Positions 44,993 through 56,000 of a DNA stretch of 64,000 nucleotides are shown here, in pieces (position 1 is the first letter of the stretch; every line of letters starts with the position of its first letter). Origin of the DNA: Neptunomonas phycophila (GTDB lineage: Bacteria; Pseudomonadota; Gammaproteobacteria; Pseudomonadales; Balneatricaceae); assembly GCF_001922575.1 (NCBI RefSeq), contig NZ_MRCI01000001.1, positions 2,976,001 to 3,040,000 of the forward strand. Direction: 5' to 3'. The position numbers were made by a program, and so were the translations under genes. The notes below the pieces were generated by a model. The model was not told the DNA's origin. It saw only the letters and a program-made list of their open reading frames with translations, and searched no databases.

Positions 44993-45894
44993 TTCGCCTC
45001 CGTATTACGCAAAGACGCGGCAATAGCGATTAAGCACACCTGCTGCAAATCAACGCGCAATGGCTCATCAGAACCAACGACATCGGCTAAGTCCAACGAC
45101 TGAACATCCGCAGATAGGTTGTTACGCAGCTCCATTAACAACGGTGTTTCACCTACTTGCAGCGGCAATATAAGGATACGCACGCACGGCGGTTTACCTA
45201 TCTGGCTTTCGAAGTAATCCATAGAGCGCTGGATATCTAGAACCGTATTCTCGACCTGATCAAAAGGGCTATAAGACAACCCACGAGCTAAATACAAAGC
45301 ACTGCCCGATAACATGGTGAGGTTACTTCGATCTTCTTCTAAAAAGAGAACAGCCGTGCCCATCTCTTCGGCACATAGCGATTCAGTGATATTTAGTAAG
45401 GCCAATTCAGGGATATCAATAGTAACGGCGGACACACCCAGTGCATCCAACCAATCTACGCGTTGATCAATTAACGTCCGCTCGGCCACAACCACATAAA
45501 TCATCTTACCTCGCCCCCGATAAGCATCGTCAGGTAACTCAATGTAATCGAGATAAGCATCTTCAGGGTTAAATTGGATTAAGTCTTTAACACGCCAAAG
45601 CAACGCATCTTTTAACTCGTCCACTGGCACATCAGGGGCTTCAATCAGTAACAGTTGGTACTCGCCCTCTTGTAGCACCAAACTAACAGGAACATCGGTT
45701 AAACGGTGCTCAGATAAATACTCAGCAATAACTTTACTGTTTGTAAGCGGTTGAGCTTGCTCAATAAACGCCACCGTCTCTAAATGCGGCGCCCCATCGC
45801 GCAAATGATTAACAGCCAACGCCACGCCGTCGGGCATAACCTGTAGCGCCAATAAGCTATCGTGTGTTTTTTTCCGCTTCTTAAATGAAAACAC
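44989..45894 (-). CDS. mshI: MSHA biogenesis protein MshI (PilM-like)
   Basis: 301 residues. It is an actin-fold PilM relative without a membrane helix: SLLALQVMPDGVALAVNHL, DELKDALLWRVKDLIQFNPE and EEDRSNLTMLSG. It is cytoplasmic and should bind the N-terminal peptide of the PilN-like protein encoded next. It is the first gene of the 15-gene MSHA run in this window. An mshH/csrD gene is not found upstream. Confidence 0.88.
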   Translation of the reverse strand: MFSFKKRKKTHDSLLALQVMPDGVALAVNHLRDGAPHLETVAFIEQAQPLTNSKVIAEYLSEHRLTDVPVSLVLQEGEYQLLLIEAPDVPVDELKDALLWRVKDLIQFNPEDAYLDYIELPDDAYRGRGKMIYVVVAERTLIDQRVDWLDALGVSAVTIDIPELALLNITESLCAEEMGTAVLFLEEDRSNLTMLSGSALYLARGLSYSPFDQVENTVLDIQRSMDYFESQIGKPPCVRILILPLQVGETPLLMELRNNLSADVQSLDLADVVGSDEPLRVDLQQVCLIAIAASLRNTEAK

Positions 45895-46230
45895 CTACTA
45901 ATCCCTTCATCCACGCTACACCCAGCTAAACCCGAATGGTTAAGCTCGTAAACCAACAAACGTTTAATTTATAGCGACCAACGCCCCATTAAGTTTAGAC
46001 GAAGATTCAAAGTTCGCCCGCTCAGTGACTGGGTAGGCCTGTATGACATAGCAAGAAAAAGAGTATCGGAAACAAGGAGGAAGCCCGCTAACACCAACAA
46101 GCTCTCGTTTAAAACGCAGAAAAAGCCTAAAGGCCTGTAAGGTCACTGAAAAAAATGCGTAAAATCATCAATAATTATGAATTCTTGCTTGCAAGAACTA
46201 GGCTTAAATGGTTGAATATGCGCCACTTAA
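45895..46230. other. Intergenic region between mshI and tRNA-Phe
   Basis: 336 bp. It should hold the MSHA operon promoter (minus strand), which I could not place with confidence, and the tRNA promoter at its right end. Short open frames on the minus strand look like chance. Confidence 0.5.
46189..46217 (+). promoter_or_regulatory. Likely promoter of tRNA-Phe
   Basis: TTGCAA (46189-46194), a 17-bp spacer and TTGAAT (46212-46217), followed by a GC-rich discriminator (GCGCC) and the tRNA 13 bp further on. Confidence 0.45.
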
Positions 46231-46306
46231 GCCCGGATAGCTCAGTCGGTAGAGCAGAGGATTGAAAATCCTCGTGTCGGTGGTTCGATTCCGCCTCCGG
46301 GCACCA
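46231..46306 (+). tRNA. tRNA-Phe (GAA)
   Basis: 76 nt with the CCA end encoded. The acceptor stem GCCCGGA pairs with TCCGGGC. The D arm is GCTCAGTCGGTAGAGC. The anticodon stem GAGGA/TCCTC carries the loop TTGAAAA with anticodon GAA at 46264-46266. The T arm reads GGTTCGATTCC within its stem. No integrated element is attached to its 3' end. Confidence 0.97.
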
Positions 46307-46336
46307 TTTCCTACAAATGGTACCAAGTAATATATT

Positions 46337-46378
46337 AAAGCCTCGCCAACCTCACTAGGTGTTAAGCGGGGCTTTTTT
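46337..46378 (+). terminator. Terminator of tRNA-Phe
   Basis: AAAGCCTCGC (46337-46346) and GCGGGGCTTTTTT (46366-46378) pair, with an inner AACCT/AGGTGTT extension, and end in six T residues. Confidence 0.8.
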
Positions 46379-46460
46379 GTGGGTGAAATTCATCGATTAC
46401 CTTTATGTGCTTAGCTAAAGCCCCGATCAAGCATTAGCAAGAGGGGCTAATAATGACTGC

Positions 46461-49400
46461 TTACTTCTCGTAAGTATATATCACGTCACCGCCACTGCCC
46501 GAGGTACCTGTTTCAGATTCGAAATCCCATTTCGAGCTGAGCTTATACCGCAAGAAGAAGGTGCTGGAGGGTTCCAACAAACCAACGCCATACTTAATAT
46601 ACAAGCGGGGCGAGAGGTACTTGCCAATGAATAACGATGTCTCATTCGCCGAGTCGCCTTCTAAGCCAAAGTCATCCAGCTTTAGGGTTTCGTTTAAATT
46701 TTCGGCAATGCTGTTACCACCTTTCATAGCGAGCGCGGCGGCAGCCCGATAAAGTAACGCTTGTTCAGAGCTCGAGCCGGTTCCCGGTGCGCGTCCAAAC
46801 ATAAGGTAGGATAATTTACTGCTTTCAGGTAGTGAGGGTGACGAGTAAAGAGTAAAGCGCGGGCTGTTGATGGTGCCAGACACTTGCGCGCCTACCGTAA
46901 CATCATCACTGTCAATGGTGCGGGATACCCGCAGATCTAGGCCGGGGTTATCCACAGGGCCACCGGTAAATACAACGCTGCCTCGCTCGATGGTCAGGTC
47001 TTGTCCATAAAGCGTGTACTCACCCGCGGCTACATCCATATTCCCAGTCGCTCGTGTTGCTTGACGACCGTCATCTTCAATCAAGATGCTACCCAATAGC
47101 CGACCTGAGAATCCAAAGGCATCAACATTAACTTTATCACCGAGGGTTAACCGCACAGCGGCATCAATGGCTGGGCCCGCGGCGACTTCGTTTAATTCAC
47201 TCTCATCCTGCACCACCACTACGTCAGAAGAAACACTCGTACTGTTAACACCACTGGATTTAGGGGGCGTAATGTTCGCTTCCGGTATGGTGAGTTCTCC
47301 GCGTACTTTGATCAAGTCAGGGTCGAGCCCCACCTGCAGGTCCGGCGAAATCCATACCTGGATCTCTTTAGTTCCCATCGCTAAGAAGCGCTTGCCTGCT
47401 AACGTTAATTCACCCGCCCCCGCCAGAGGGTTGTAATTACCGGCTATATCGATCGTGCCTTCTCCAGATGTTAACGCCCCCGTAATGTCCAGCGTGTCAC
47501 TACCCTCTCTGTCTTTGATATTGAGCTTGATGGGGTCCATCACAATACCAAGAGCGGGTAGTTCTGCGCTGGCATTTTGCAGCTCCATGTAACCTAAAAC
47601 TTTTGGCTGAGAAAGATTACCTGAGATAGTTAGTTCGGATTGTACTTGCCCTTTTACGGCTTGAACTTGCGGAGAAAACAGCGAGATAAATTTAAGATCA
47701 CTCAGTTGAGCGTTAAAGCTACCGGCAAGTATCCCTTGATTATAAAGATCATTCACAGTCATTTTTGCTGTGATACTACCCGCTGGCTGCAACACAGGAA
47801 TTTGCAAATTCGCGGTGAGGGTTTCTTTTTCACCTATCACGCTCACCAACACATCGCCTGTGGATATATTCAGGTCCTGATCTTCAAGCGAGACTCCACC
47901 TTGAAGCACAGTGGCGCTAACATCAAAAACTGGGTTCTTACCCGGCGGTAAGCTGAAATCGGATGATGCCTGCAAAACCCCTTTAGTTACTGTGCCTGCA
48001 GGCATAAAGGGTTCCAACAGAGCCAGTGAAATTTCTTTTAACGTGGCCGCCCCTTTAGCTCCGCTTTTAGTCGACCAACTTCCTTGCACACACGCAGCGC
48101 CACTGCCAGTAGGCTGACGATTAAGGCACAATTGTGAAGCGCTTGCTTGCTCCGCACTGCCCGTAATGGCTACCGGATTGCCTAACTGCCATTTCCCTGC
48201 CAGTTCATTAGTAATATCAAGCTGCGTTAAGGAGCCTGCCCATTGCGGCGCTTTCCAGCCACCATTTAACGCTAAGGACACATCAACTTCGCCTTCTTGC
48301 GTAACCAATGTGAGGTTATGCTGCTCCGGTGTACCTTGCCCTTTAAGCGTAATATCAGACCATTGTTGCCCGCTGAGGTTAACCTGTGTTGCGGTTAGAT
48401 CTAACGTAGACTGTTGCTGCGCGCCCAGATTTACGTTTACATCAGCTTCGAGCTTAGCGATTCGATTCGTCGAAAACTGTAACGTATCGCCCGCTATATT
48501 ACCTATGATAACCGGCGCTGTTTGTGTGCCTTTTACCGTGCCTTGCCCGGTAATACTGCCCTGAGCATTCGGCAAAATATCGGCTAGTTTGGGGGCCTTA
48601 AGCGCCCAGTTTAGGTCAAGGTTGTTTGCTAAGCGCCCGGATGTCGTCAGTTCTGCACCAGCCATCGATAGACGCAGTTGTTCAATATTGACCACATCAC
48701 CATTCAGCGCGACTTTACCTTGCCCACCGACCGATTGCTCTCGCATAGAACCCGTTAGCTGTTTGATATCAGCCGTTAGTGATAAGACGCCAGCGGTTGA
48801 TATTTGACCTTGCGATGTCAGTTCAGTCGTCAATTTCCCAGGCCATTCAGGCCACTGAGCACCCGGATTAATACCCTTACCCGTTAATGCAACTTGCCAC
48901 TTAACCTGCGGTGCCCATTGCGCATTACCAGTGACCGCTAACTCGCCTTCTAGTGTGTTGCCCGTTAACGAGAATTGCTTAAAGCGCTCGGTGCTTCCTT
49001 GAGCATTGAGTTGCCATTGCCCGGCAGGTATGGCATCGCCATTGAGCTGCGTTGACATAGCAATGGTGTACCCATCTAACGGCCCTGTCACACTTAGTGT
49101 ACCTTGTTCGCTACCCGCGAGGAGTGTATCCCCCGTCAACGGATAACGCAGCCCTTTCCACACACCGTTTAGATCAAAGGTCGGTTGCTCTTGGATATGT
49201 GAGACATCCCCACTCAGCGTTACAGTGCCTTTAGATTGGTCCTGCGTAAATGCAAGTGAAGTCACGGTCACTTGCTCCATGTCGAAGCCGATATCAGCCG
49301 AGCCAGACACTGTTTGTCCAGCAAAGTCGGGCGCGGCAACTCCTAAGTCGACCAACAACTGATCGAGCGTTAGCGTACCGGTCGGCGCCTGTAACACATC

Positions 49401-50183
49401 ATTAAGCGTCAAAACCAACTTCGCTTTTAGCAAGCCTGATAATTGCTGCGTTAACTCCAACGCATCTGTATTACCGGTCAATTTACCTTCGCCCATTAAC
49501 GGCGATTTATCCGGAAGGTTTACCGACCAGTTAACGGCAAGATCTAACGGGTATGCATCAGTTGGCGTAACGTCCCCGGCAATCTCCGCTTTACCTTGAG
49601 GAGCACTAATGGCTAGCTGATCAATAATGAGCTGATTGCCCTCTGTATGCGTTTTTAGCCGCAAATTATCAATCGTTTGAACAACGCCCGGCGACCCATC
49701 CGCTAAGGTTGGCTGTAAAGTTACGCCCGTAATAGTCGCGTTATCGATAGCAAGCTGAACCGGTAAGCTAACGTTCGGTAAATTGATCGGAAATAAGGGT
49801 GTTTCATCAACGGGTTCTACTTCAGGCTCCGTATAGGGCAACACCAGTGTCGGCTGATCAACCTCCAGCGAGATGATATGTGCTGTCAGGGATAAGAGCG
49901 CTGATGGTTCCCAATTAAGATATAAGCGAGGAATAGCCACACGTAGCCCATCCTCTTGCTCGTAGGTTAACGATTGCAGTGTCAGCTCATCTAATAGCGC
50001 ACCTTCGACCTGCGCCACCGACAACTCACCGGGAGCAAAGCGTTTACCCAAGTCCAACAGTTGACGGGTACCCGATTGCGTACCACCTAAATAAGACACC
50101 GTTCCTACGACCAGCACAATAATCAACAGCACCAGCATTAATAAGCTTAAGCCTGTCCACTTAGCCACTTTACCCGGACTCAT
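46461..50183 (-). CDS. tamB: Translocation and assembly module protein TamB
   Basis: 1,240 residues (E. coli TamB 1,259). There is a single N-terminal membrane anchor (LMLVLLIIVLVVGTVSYLGG), then a very long repetitive beta region (AsmA/DUF490 type) that spans the periplasm. The conserved DUF490 end includes GDKVNVDAFGFSGRL, DLTIERGSVVFTGGPVDNP and SKLSYLMFGRAPGTG. It partners TamA and belongs to the VPS13-like group thought to move phospholipids, or to help insert autotransporters. It starts 4 bp inside the end of tamA. Confidence 0.95.
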   Translation of the reverse strand: MSPGKVAKWTGLSLLMLVLLIIVLVVGTVSYLGGTQSGTRQLLDLGKRFAPGELSVAQVEGALLDELTLQSLTYEQEDGLRVAIPRLYLNWEPSALLSLTAHIISLEVDQPTLVLPYTEPEVEPVDETPLFPINLPNVSLPVQLAIDNATITGVTLQPTLADGSPGVVQTIDNLRLKTHTEGNQLIIDQLAISAPQGKAEIAGDVTPTDAYPLDLAVNWSVNLPDKSPLMGEGKLTGNTDALELTQQLSGLLKAKLVLTLNDVLQAPTGTLTLDQLLVDLGVAAPDFAGQTVSGSADIGFDMEQVTVTSLAFTQDQSKGTVTLSGDVSHIQEQPTFDLNGVWKGLRYPLTGDTLLAGSEQGTLSVTGPLDGYTIAMSTQLNGDAIPAGQWQLNAQGSTERFKQFSLTGNTLEGELAVTGNAQWAPQVKWQVALTGKGINPGAQWPEWPGKLTTELTSQGQISTAGVLSLTADIKQLTGSMREQSVGGQGKVALNGDVVNIEQLRLSMAGAELTTSGRLANNLDLNWALKAPKLADILPNAQGSITGQGTVKGTQTAPVIIGNIAGDTLQFSTNRIAKLEADVNVNLGAQQQSTLDLTATQVNLSGQQWSDITLKGQGTPEQHNLTLVTQEGEVDVSLALNGGWKAPQWAGSLTQLDITNELAGKWQLGNPVAITGSAEQASASQLCLNRQPTGSGAACVQGSWSTKSGAKGAATLKEISLALLEPFMPAGTVTKGVLQASSDFSLPPGKNPVFDVSATVLQGGVSLEDQDLNISTGDVLVSVIGEKETLTANLQIPVLQPAGSITAKMTVNDLYNQGILAGSFNAQLSDLKFISLFSPQVQAVKGQVQSELTISGNLSQPKVLGYMELQNASAELPALGIVMDPIKLNIKDREGSDTLDITGALTSGEGTIDIAGNYNPLAGAGELTLAGKRFLAMGTKEIQVWISPDLQVGLDPDLIKVRGELTIPEANITPPKSSGVNSTSVSSDVVVVQDESELNEVAAGPAIDAAVRLTLGDKVNVDAFGFSGRLLGSILIEDDGRQATRATGNMDVAAGEYTLYGQDLTIERGSVVFTGGPVDNPGLDLRVSRTIDSDDVTVGAQVSGTINSPRFTLYSSPSLPESSKLSYLMFGRAPGTGSSSEQALLYRAAAALAMKGGNSIAENLNETLKLDDFGLEGDSANETSLFIGKYLSPRLYIKYGVGLLEPSSTFFLRYKLSSKWDFESETGTSGSGGDVIYTYEK

Positions 50184-51925
50184 AAATCAGCTCCCAAGGT
50201 GAAGTGAATGCGGAAACGGTCATCACTGTTATTTTGCGGGAAACCCAAATCCAAGCGAATAGGACCAATTGGAGAAAACCAACGAACCCCAAAACCAACC
50301 CCAGTTTTTAAGGATAAATCGGCATCTTCGTAGGCATTACCCATATCGATAAAAGCGGCAACCCCCCAGTCAGAGCCCGTAAACCGGTAATCGGTCTCTA
50401 AGCTACCCACCAGCAGGTTAGGTCCACCAACCACATCACCGTCATCGCCCTTAGGGCCTAGGCTTTGGTACGAGTAACCACGCACACTGGTATCACCACC
50501 GGCATAAAAGCGATGAGAGGCCGGTATTTTGTCAAAATCATCCGCCGCTGTTATACCGGCTTCAACGCGAGCCAGAACACGAATTTGGTCCGTCAAACTG
50601 TGGATAACTTTACCGCTAGCCTGCACTTGCACAAAGTTGGTATCAGACAACACTGAATCAGCGCCACCGATGATCTGCCCTGACAAACGGTAACCATTTT
50701 TTACATTCAATCGATTACCCGTGGAAACCGTCGAGGCACTAAATAAGGGGTACAGTAACGTAGAACTATCCGTCTCGCCGTCCAGCGTATAGGTTTCTTC
50801 TTCATACTGTAATGAAGTCACCATCTGCCATTGCTTCCATTGCCACTGCTCGGAAACACCGATAGACAAACTCTCTGAATCAACGGTATCGGAATGCTCA
50901 TCCTCATAGTTCAAATTGATGGTATAACGCTCAGTCATGGGATTTTGGCCAGGAATCGCGTACTCCAATGAAGCGGAGTTAGTAATTTGCGATAACTGCA
51001 CGTCCCCGCTTAACTGATGGCCAAGCGAGTTAACCCAACGCCGGGTTACTCCTAAACGCACTCGCGCACCGGTATCAGTACCATAGCCACCACCGGCCTC
51101 ATAACGTGTACGTTTTTGAGGTTCGAGGATAATATCAATAGGGACTTGCTGGTTACTTGCATCGCTCCATAGCGGGCGAACCTCAACACGAGAAAAGTAA
51201 TCGCTATCTAACAAGTTCGTTTGCAGGTCAACCAGCTCACTCGTTTTAACAGCCTGCCCTTCTTCAAATGGCAAATAACGAGTCAGCAGTTTTTCAGAAA
51301 TCGGGCTGTCAGAAAAATTAACCTGACCAATGCTGTATCGAGGGCCGCTGGCAAAGTGGAGCTGAACATCAGCCGTGTAGCTGTCTATTTTTACCAAGAC
51401 CTGACTCTTGGTCACCTCCCCTTCATGGTATCCCCGCTCAGCGGCCAACGATAAAATTTGGCTTTTAAGCCCTTCATACTCACTGTGTATTAAAGGGTTA
51501 CCCGGCTTAACAGGTGTGCTCGCTAGTAGCCTTTTAAATACCACATCCTCAGCAGCAGCTCCGTCAATCGCGATATCAACTTTGCCATACGGTATAGGGT
51601 TACCCGGTACGATGGAGTAGGTCGCCACCCAAACATCGGGGCCATCTTTAAGCTCTGAGGTAATAATAGGGCTGTAGTAACCAAAAGGCTGCAAGGCGGT
51701 ACGAATTTCGTCTTCAGCTTTGCGGTTTAAATACCGCACACGGCTCTCACTTGTAAAGGTTTCACCGTTAAGGGACTCAATCGTTAAAAAGGCTTTTACG
51801 TTGTCAGCAACTTTACCCTCTACACCTTGAATAACCACATCAAGCTTGGCTGCCGATGCATTGGAAGTAAATACCCACAAACCCACTAAGAAACAAACGA
51901 TGACTCTACTGCGGTAACGACTCAA
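50180..51925 (-). CDS. tamA: Translocation and assembly module protein TamA
   Basis: 581 residues (E. coli 577). The signal peptide ends near Ala25-26 (SNASA). Three POTRA domains are followed by a 16-strand Omp85 barrel from about residue 265: RTRYEAGGGYGTDTGARVRL, then the lid-loop hallmark YAGGDTSVRGYSYQSLGP, with the C-terminal strand RIHFTLGADL. It sits in the outer membrane with TamB. It is the first gene of tamAB; a strong hairpin lies 68 bp upstream. Confidence 0.95.
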   Translation of the reverse strand: MSRYRSRVIVCFLVGLWVFTSNASAAKLDVVIQGVEGKVADNVKAFLTIESLNGETFTSESRVRYLNRKAEDEIRTALQPFGYYSPIITSELKDGPDVWVATYSIVPGNPIPYGKVDIAIDGAAAEDVVFKRLLASTPVKPGNPLIHSEYEGLKSQILSLAAERGYHEGEVTKSQVLVKIDSYTADVQLHFASGPRYSIGQVNFSDSPISEKLLTRYLPFEEGQAVKTSELVDLQTNLLDSDYFSRVEVRPLWSDASNQQVPIDIILEPQKRTRYEAGGGYGTDTGARVRLGVTRRWVNSLGHQLSGDVQLSQITNSASLEYAIPGQNPMTERYTINLNYEDEHSDTVDSESLSIGVSEQWQWKQWQMVTSLQYEEETYTLDGETDSSTLLYPLFSASTVSTGNRLNVKNGYRLSGQIIGGADSVLSDTNFVQVQASGKVIHSLTDQIRVLARVEAGITAADDFDKIPASHRFYAGGDTSVRGYSYQSLGPKGDDGDVVGGPNLLVGSLETDYRFTGSDWGVAAFIDMGNAYEDADLSLKTGVGFGVRWFSPIGPIRLDLGFPQNNSDDRFRIHFTLGADL

Positions 51926-51992
51926 TACTCATACTCCTACAATCGCCAGCAAGACGCTATTCAAGCAGGCTATTTTTCAATCGTCCATAATT

Positions 51993-52024
51993 AAGAGGCA
52001 GCACGCTTTTCGCTGCTGCCTCTT
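51993..52024. repeat. Perfect 11-bp hairpin upstream of tamA
   Basis: AAGAGGCAGCA (51993-52003) and TGCTGCCTCTT (52014-52024) with a 10-nt loop. It is not followed by a good T run on either strand. It may be an mRNA leader structure of tamAB or a backup terminator for the chemosensory operon. Confidence 0.65.
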
Positions 52025-52078
52025 ACTATAAAAATTACAAAAATATGGATGATAGCAAAGCGTGTACGTAAGACACTA

Positions 52079-52104
52079 AAAACCCGATTTAATTATCGGG
52101 TTTT
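52079..52104 (-). terminator. Terminator of the chemosensory operon
   Basis: AAAACCCGAT (52079-52088), loop TTAATT, ATCGGGTTTT (52095-52104): a perfect 10-bp stem with T runs on both strands, 36 bp after the last stop codon. Confidence 0.88.
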
Positions 52105-52139
52105 ATATAAAAACGAGGCATTGAGCAAGCAGCAACTTT

Positions 52140-53003
52140 TTATTGAAACGCCCCAGCATACAAAGCTGTTACCTCATTCATACGCTTTAGTACTTTTTCT
52201 GCAGAACGATCAATTAAACCGGGCACGTAGACGTGTTCGTCCGCTGCTTGCGAGGTCATAGTAAAGCGCTTAAATTGCTGCCGCACATCGGCTAATGATG
52301 ATGAAATAGCAGAGCTATTGGTCGGGTTAGATGATAAGTAATCCAAGGCGGAATCAAACTCTTGATAGGCTTGTTCATAAATAGGCTTAATTTCTGCTTC
52401 AAAGCCCCACGCCATCAATGCGTAGCTGGCAGCCATGCGCTGACTTAACATCCGTTGACGGCCTGCTACATTGACCAACTGCCCTGTTCTTGTCTGAGAT
52501 TGGTGCTCCAGCGACAAGACAACTTGATTCGCCGCCGCCAACAGCGCATCATTCTTATTTCGCAGTGATAAGGCTTTGTTTTTTTGCGGTGTTTGCTGAA
52601 ACTCTTTTTTAACAATAGCCCACTGTTCAGTGACGTTCGCTAACAACTCAAGCGTTTCCAAATCATTCGAATAGCGCTTTAAATTGACAAGCTGCTGATC
52701 AAAAAGCGCAATCGATTCATCTAGCTGCTGTTGCGCACTGCGGCCACGAATTGACTGCCCTATTAAGGCATAATTTTTCAGCATTCGCTGCGTCAACATA
52801 CGCTGGCTGCCAGCTTGATTAATCGCATCACCAAGCGTATTGATTGACTCTGCCTGCACTTTGGCGGTCGGTAATGCTATGCCTACTACAAGCATCATTA
52901 TCAAAGCTAGCATCAACACCACACGATGCCTTACTTGATAAAAAGCGGTTAGCATTAAGTTCGTACTCACCAGTACTGAAGTTCCACTGTACAATTGATA
53001 CAT
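52140..53003 (-). CDS. Protein with two PilJ/NarX-type sensor domains
   Basis: 287 residues. An N-terminal membrane or signal segment at about 27-50 (VVLMLALIMMLVVGIALPTA) ends in a likely cleavage site VQAES. Two copies of the PilJ N-terminal helical module follow: AGSQRMLTQRMLKNYALIG and AGRQRMLSQRMAASYALMA. There is no HAMP or signalling domain, so it is a stand-alone periplasmic sensor or decoy. A start at Met17 is possible. It is the last gene of the Pil-Chp operon, 48 bp after the kinase gene, and may present a ligand to PilJ. Confidence 0.8.
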   Translation of the reverse strand: MYQLYSGTSVLVSTNLMLTAFYQVRHRVVLMLALIMMLVVGIALPTAKVQAESINTLGDAINQAGSQRMLTQRMLKNYALIGQSIRGRSAQQQLDESIALFDQQLVNLKRYSNDLETLELLANVTEQWAIVKKEFQQTPQKNKALSLRNKNDALLAAANQVVLSLEHQSQTRTGQLVNVAGRQRMLSQRMAASYALMAWGFEAEIKPIYEQAYQEFDSALDYLSSNPTNSSAISSSLADVRQQFKRFTMTSQAADEHVYVPGLIDRSAEKVLKRMNEVTALYAGAFQ

Positions 53004-53051
53004 GTTTTTTCCCGCTGACTGTTCCTTGTTTACTATTCAATAACCGCCAGT

Positions 53052-56000
53052 TTACGTCATCACCGCCTGTAAACTTTTATTGGCCACCTTGCCCAGCAAG
53101 GCTTCCACATGATCCAACAATTCATTCTCATTCCACGGTTTGGTGAGGTAGACACTCACACCGGCTGCGGCTGCCTCTACACGATGCTTTTGGGTCGAGC
53201 GTGATGTAATCATCATGACAGGAATATCCGCCAACTCACTTCGGCTAATCACAGTGGACGCTAACTCCATGCCATTCATGCGTGGCATTTCTAAATCGGT
53301 CACGATTAAGTGAGGCGCTTTTTTCTCTATCTGACGAATAGCATCCACACCATCAATGGCAGTGCACACCTCAAAGCCGGCATCTTTAAGCAACAAAGCC
53401 AACGACTTTCGCGCACTCAATGAATCATCTACGACCATAATCAACGGCAGCTCAGAAACCGGCTGCTGTTCAAGCTGCGACAACCAATTGTGATTCTGGC
53501 CGGTCAGTCGATCGAGTCGCGTAGCTAAGTCAATCACAGGGGCGACAGCACCATTGGATAATAATGTTAGCCCTGGAATTCCCGGAATTTCAGGGACATA
53601 CGGCCCCATTTGCTTAAAGACGAGCTCACGTAATGTAATCACTTCGCTGACTAATACAGCGACAGTTTCGCCTCCGGCTTCAACCAATATGACCTGAAAG
53701 ATAGGATGTTGGCGGTAGTCCACCAAGGGTTCGCCCACCAAAGACTCTAACGGATAAGCTGTATAACGCTCCCCTTGGTGCTCAAAATAGAGCTCTCCTT
53801 GCGACTCAATCAGCGCCCCATCTAATGACAATATCGTTTGTCCCAAGCCCGAGGATGACAGCGCGTACACTTGCTGGCGCGAACGCACTAGCAAAGCTCT
53901 AATCATAAGCGAACTTGAAGGTAACGAAATTAAAAAGCGGGTGCCTTGCCCTTGGCGCGCCTCAATGGAGAGCGTGCCATGCAAACGGCGAATCTCTTGA
54001 TGCACTACATCCATGCCGATACCACGCCCGGACAGCTGGCTAGTATCACGGCGTGTCGAAAACCCAGGTAATAGAATCAACTGCTGTATATCGGCTGTTG
54101 ATACTTCCTGCGATTCGCTAATGAGCCCTCTTTCTATCGCCTTAGCTCGAACCAATTCAGCGTCAATGCCTGCACCATCATCTTCACACTCAATTAAGAT
54201 GCGATCTTGTTGCTGACGAAAACGCAATGTTAGGCGCCCAGTTTCAGGCTTAGATGCCTCAAAACGTAAATGTGGTGTTTCAATTCCATGATCAACGGCA
54301 TTACGAATTAGGTGCATCAACGGGCCCGTCAACTGATTGAGGATTTGACTGTCGATGAGCGTACTACCGCCTTCGATTGTCAACTCAACCCGTTTATCCG
54401 TTGCACGACAGGCTTGGCGCATAATCCTTTCAAAGCGGGCAGTTAAGGTACTCACCGCTACTTGGCGTGCGCGCATCACTGCATCCAAGGTTTCTCGCTG
54501 CACACCGGCTTGAGCTATTTGTAGATCATTCAGCTTTTGTACGCGCCCGGCCATTTGCAAGTCGACTTCCCGCACATCCGCCGCGGTCTCATTCAACATC
54601 GAAAAGCTGGTGTGCATTTCGTGGTAACGGTCCATTTCTAATGGATCAAACACGCTGGATTCGTCACCTTCCTCTGGAGAGTGCGATGTTTGCTCGTCTG
54701 ATTGCAGTGTGTAAGATTCGTTGAGGTGCTGCTCTAGCTCTAACAATAGCTTTTGAAGCTGGCGGTGTCGGTCTCGGCTGATCCTCGTAAGCCCTCTCAG
54801 CTCAGCGAGCTCGTCACTAAGCTGAGATGTTAACGCAGTATTTTCACCCGTTATACGGAACAAGTCATCAAGCAAGACACGCGGTACTCTAAATTGCGTA
54901 TCATCGACAGCGGGTGCACTGGAAACTACGGCTACCGGAGGCTCAGCTTCTACTTCCTCTTGAACCACCTCGCGGGCCTCAAACACACTGGCGCTATCAT
55001 CATCGTCAGACGACATGGCATCACCGGCAACAGCATCAACTCCTTGGCTGCGCAATGTGTAATACCAATCCATCATCGACTGCAATGCGGTACTGGCTAC
55101 ATCAGGTACTGGAGAGCCGGCCAACAAAGCATCGACTATTTGCGCCAAGCTATCCGTTGCCATTTGCAGGTCGTTTCTAATCGCGCGTCCTAACGAGACC
55201 TTCGCATCGCAGACAGCCTCCAGAATATCTTCCATCCGGTGGGTAATATGCGAAATAGCGGACAAACCTGCCATGTTAGCCAAGCCTTTAAGCGTGTGGG
55301 CATAACGTTGTGCATCCATGAGCTGAGCCGCAGCCATTTGCTTGTCATTGTCGGCTTTTTGAGCATGTTGTAACGACAGCATCAATGAATCGACAAGCAT
55401 TGGTAGCTCGTCATGAAGCATCGTCATCAAGCCTTCATCGATATCTCCGGCATCAGGCATTGATAAGTGATCATCTGTCACCACTTCAGGTTCAATTACC
55501 GTTGCGGTTTTAACCGAGGCAACAGCCATTAACTGGCGCAAATATTCAGCTTGGTCAGGCGTTAGAGGCACAGGCAAACTAGGCTGGCTAAATAGCGGCA
55601 GCAAGGCATCGCTCAATGCGTCATCCGCGGTGGACTCAGCCAAGCTATCTAGATACGCAGCAACAGCCGATACGCATGAGGTTACCCAACGAGTATCCGC
55701 GTCTTCCACGCCCTGCTCGGCGGCACTGTGCACATTAATACATAAGCCTTCTAACAGGCATTGAACAGCGTATAACTGGACTGACTTAGCAGCACGTATA
55801 ATAGGGGCTAAGTCCGTGGGCAACTGTTGCAATGCTTGGGTAGATAGATCCTCATCAATATCGCTTAATAAAGCGCGTATTGAGTCACTTAGCATCGATA
55901 ATACTTCGCCATCGACTTGGCTTATATCATCCGTTAATAACGCCGGATCTTGTGTGCAAAATACGATTTCCTCTTCGTCCAAGGAAGCACTTTGCGCCGG

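Noticed and set aside
46231-46306. tRNA-Phe as an integration site for an island
   Set aside because: The sequence 3' of the tRNA is a normal terminator followed by tamB; no repeated tRNA end or integrase is present.
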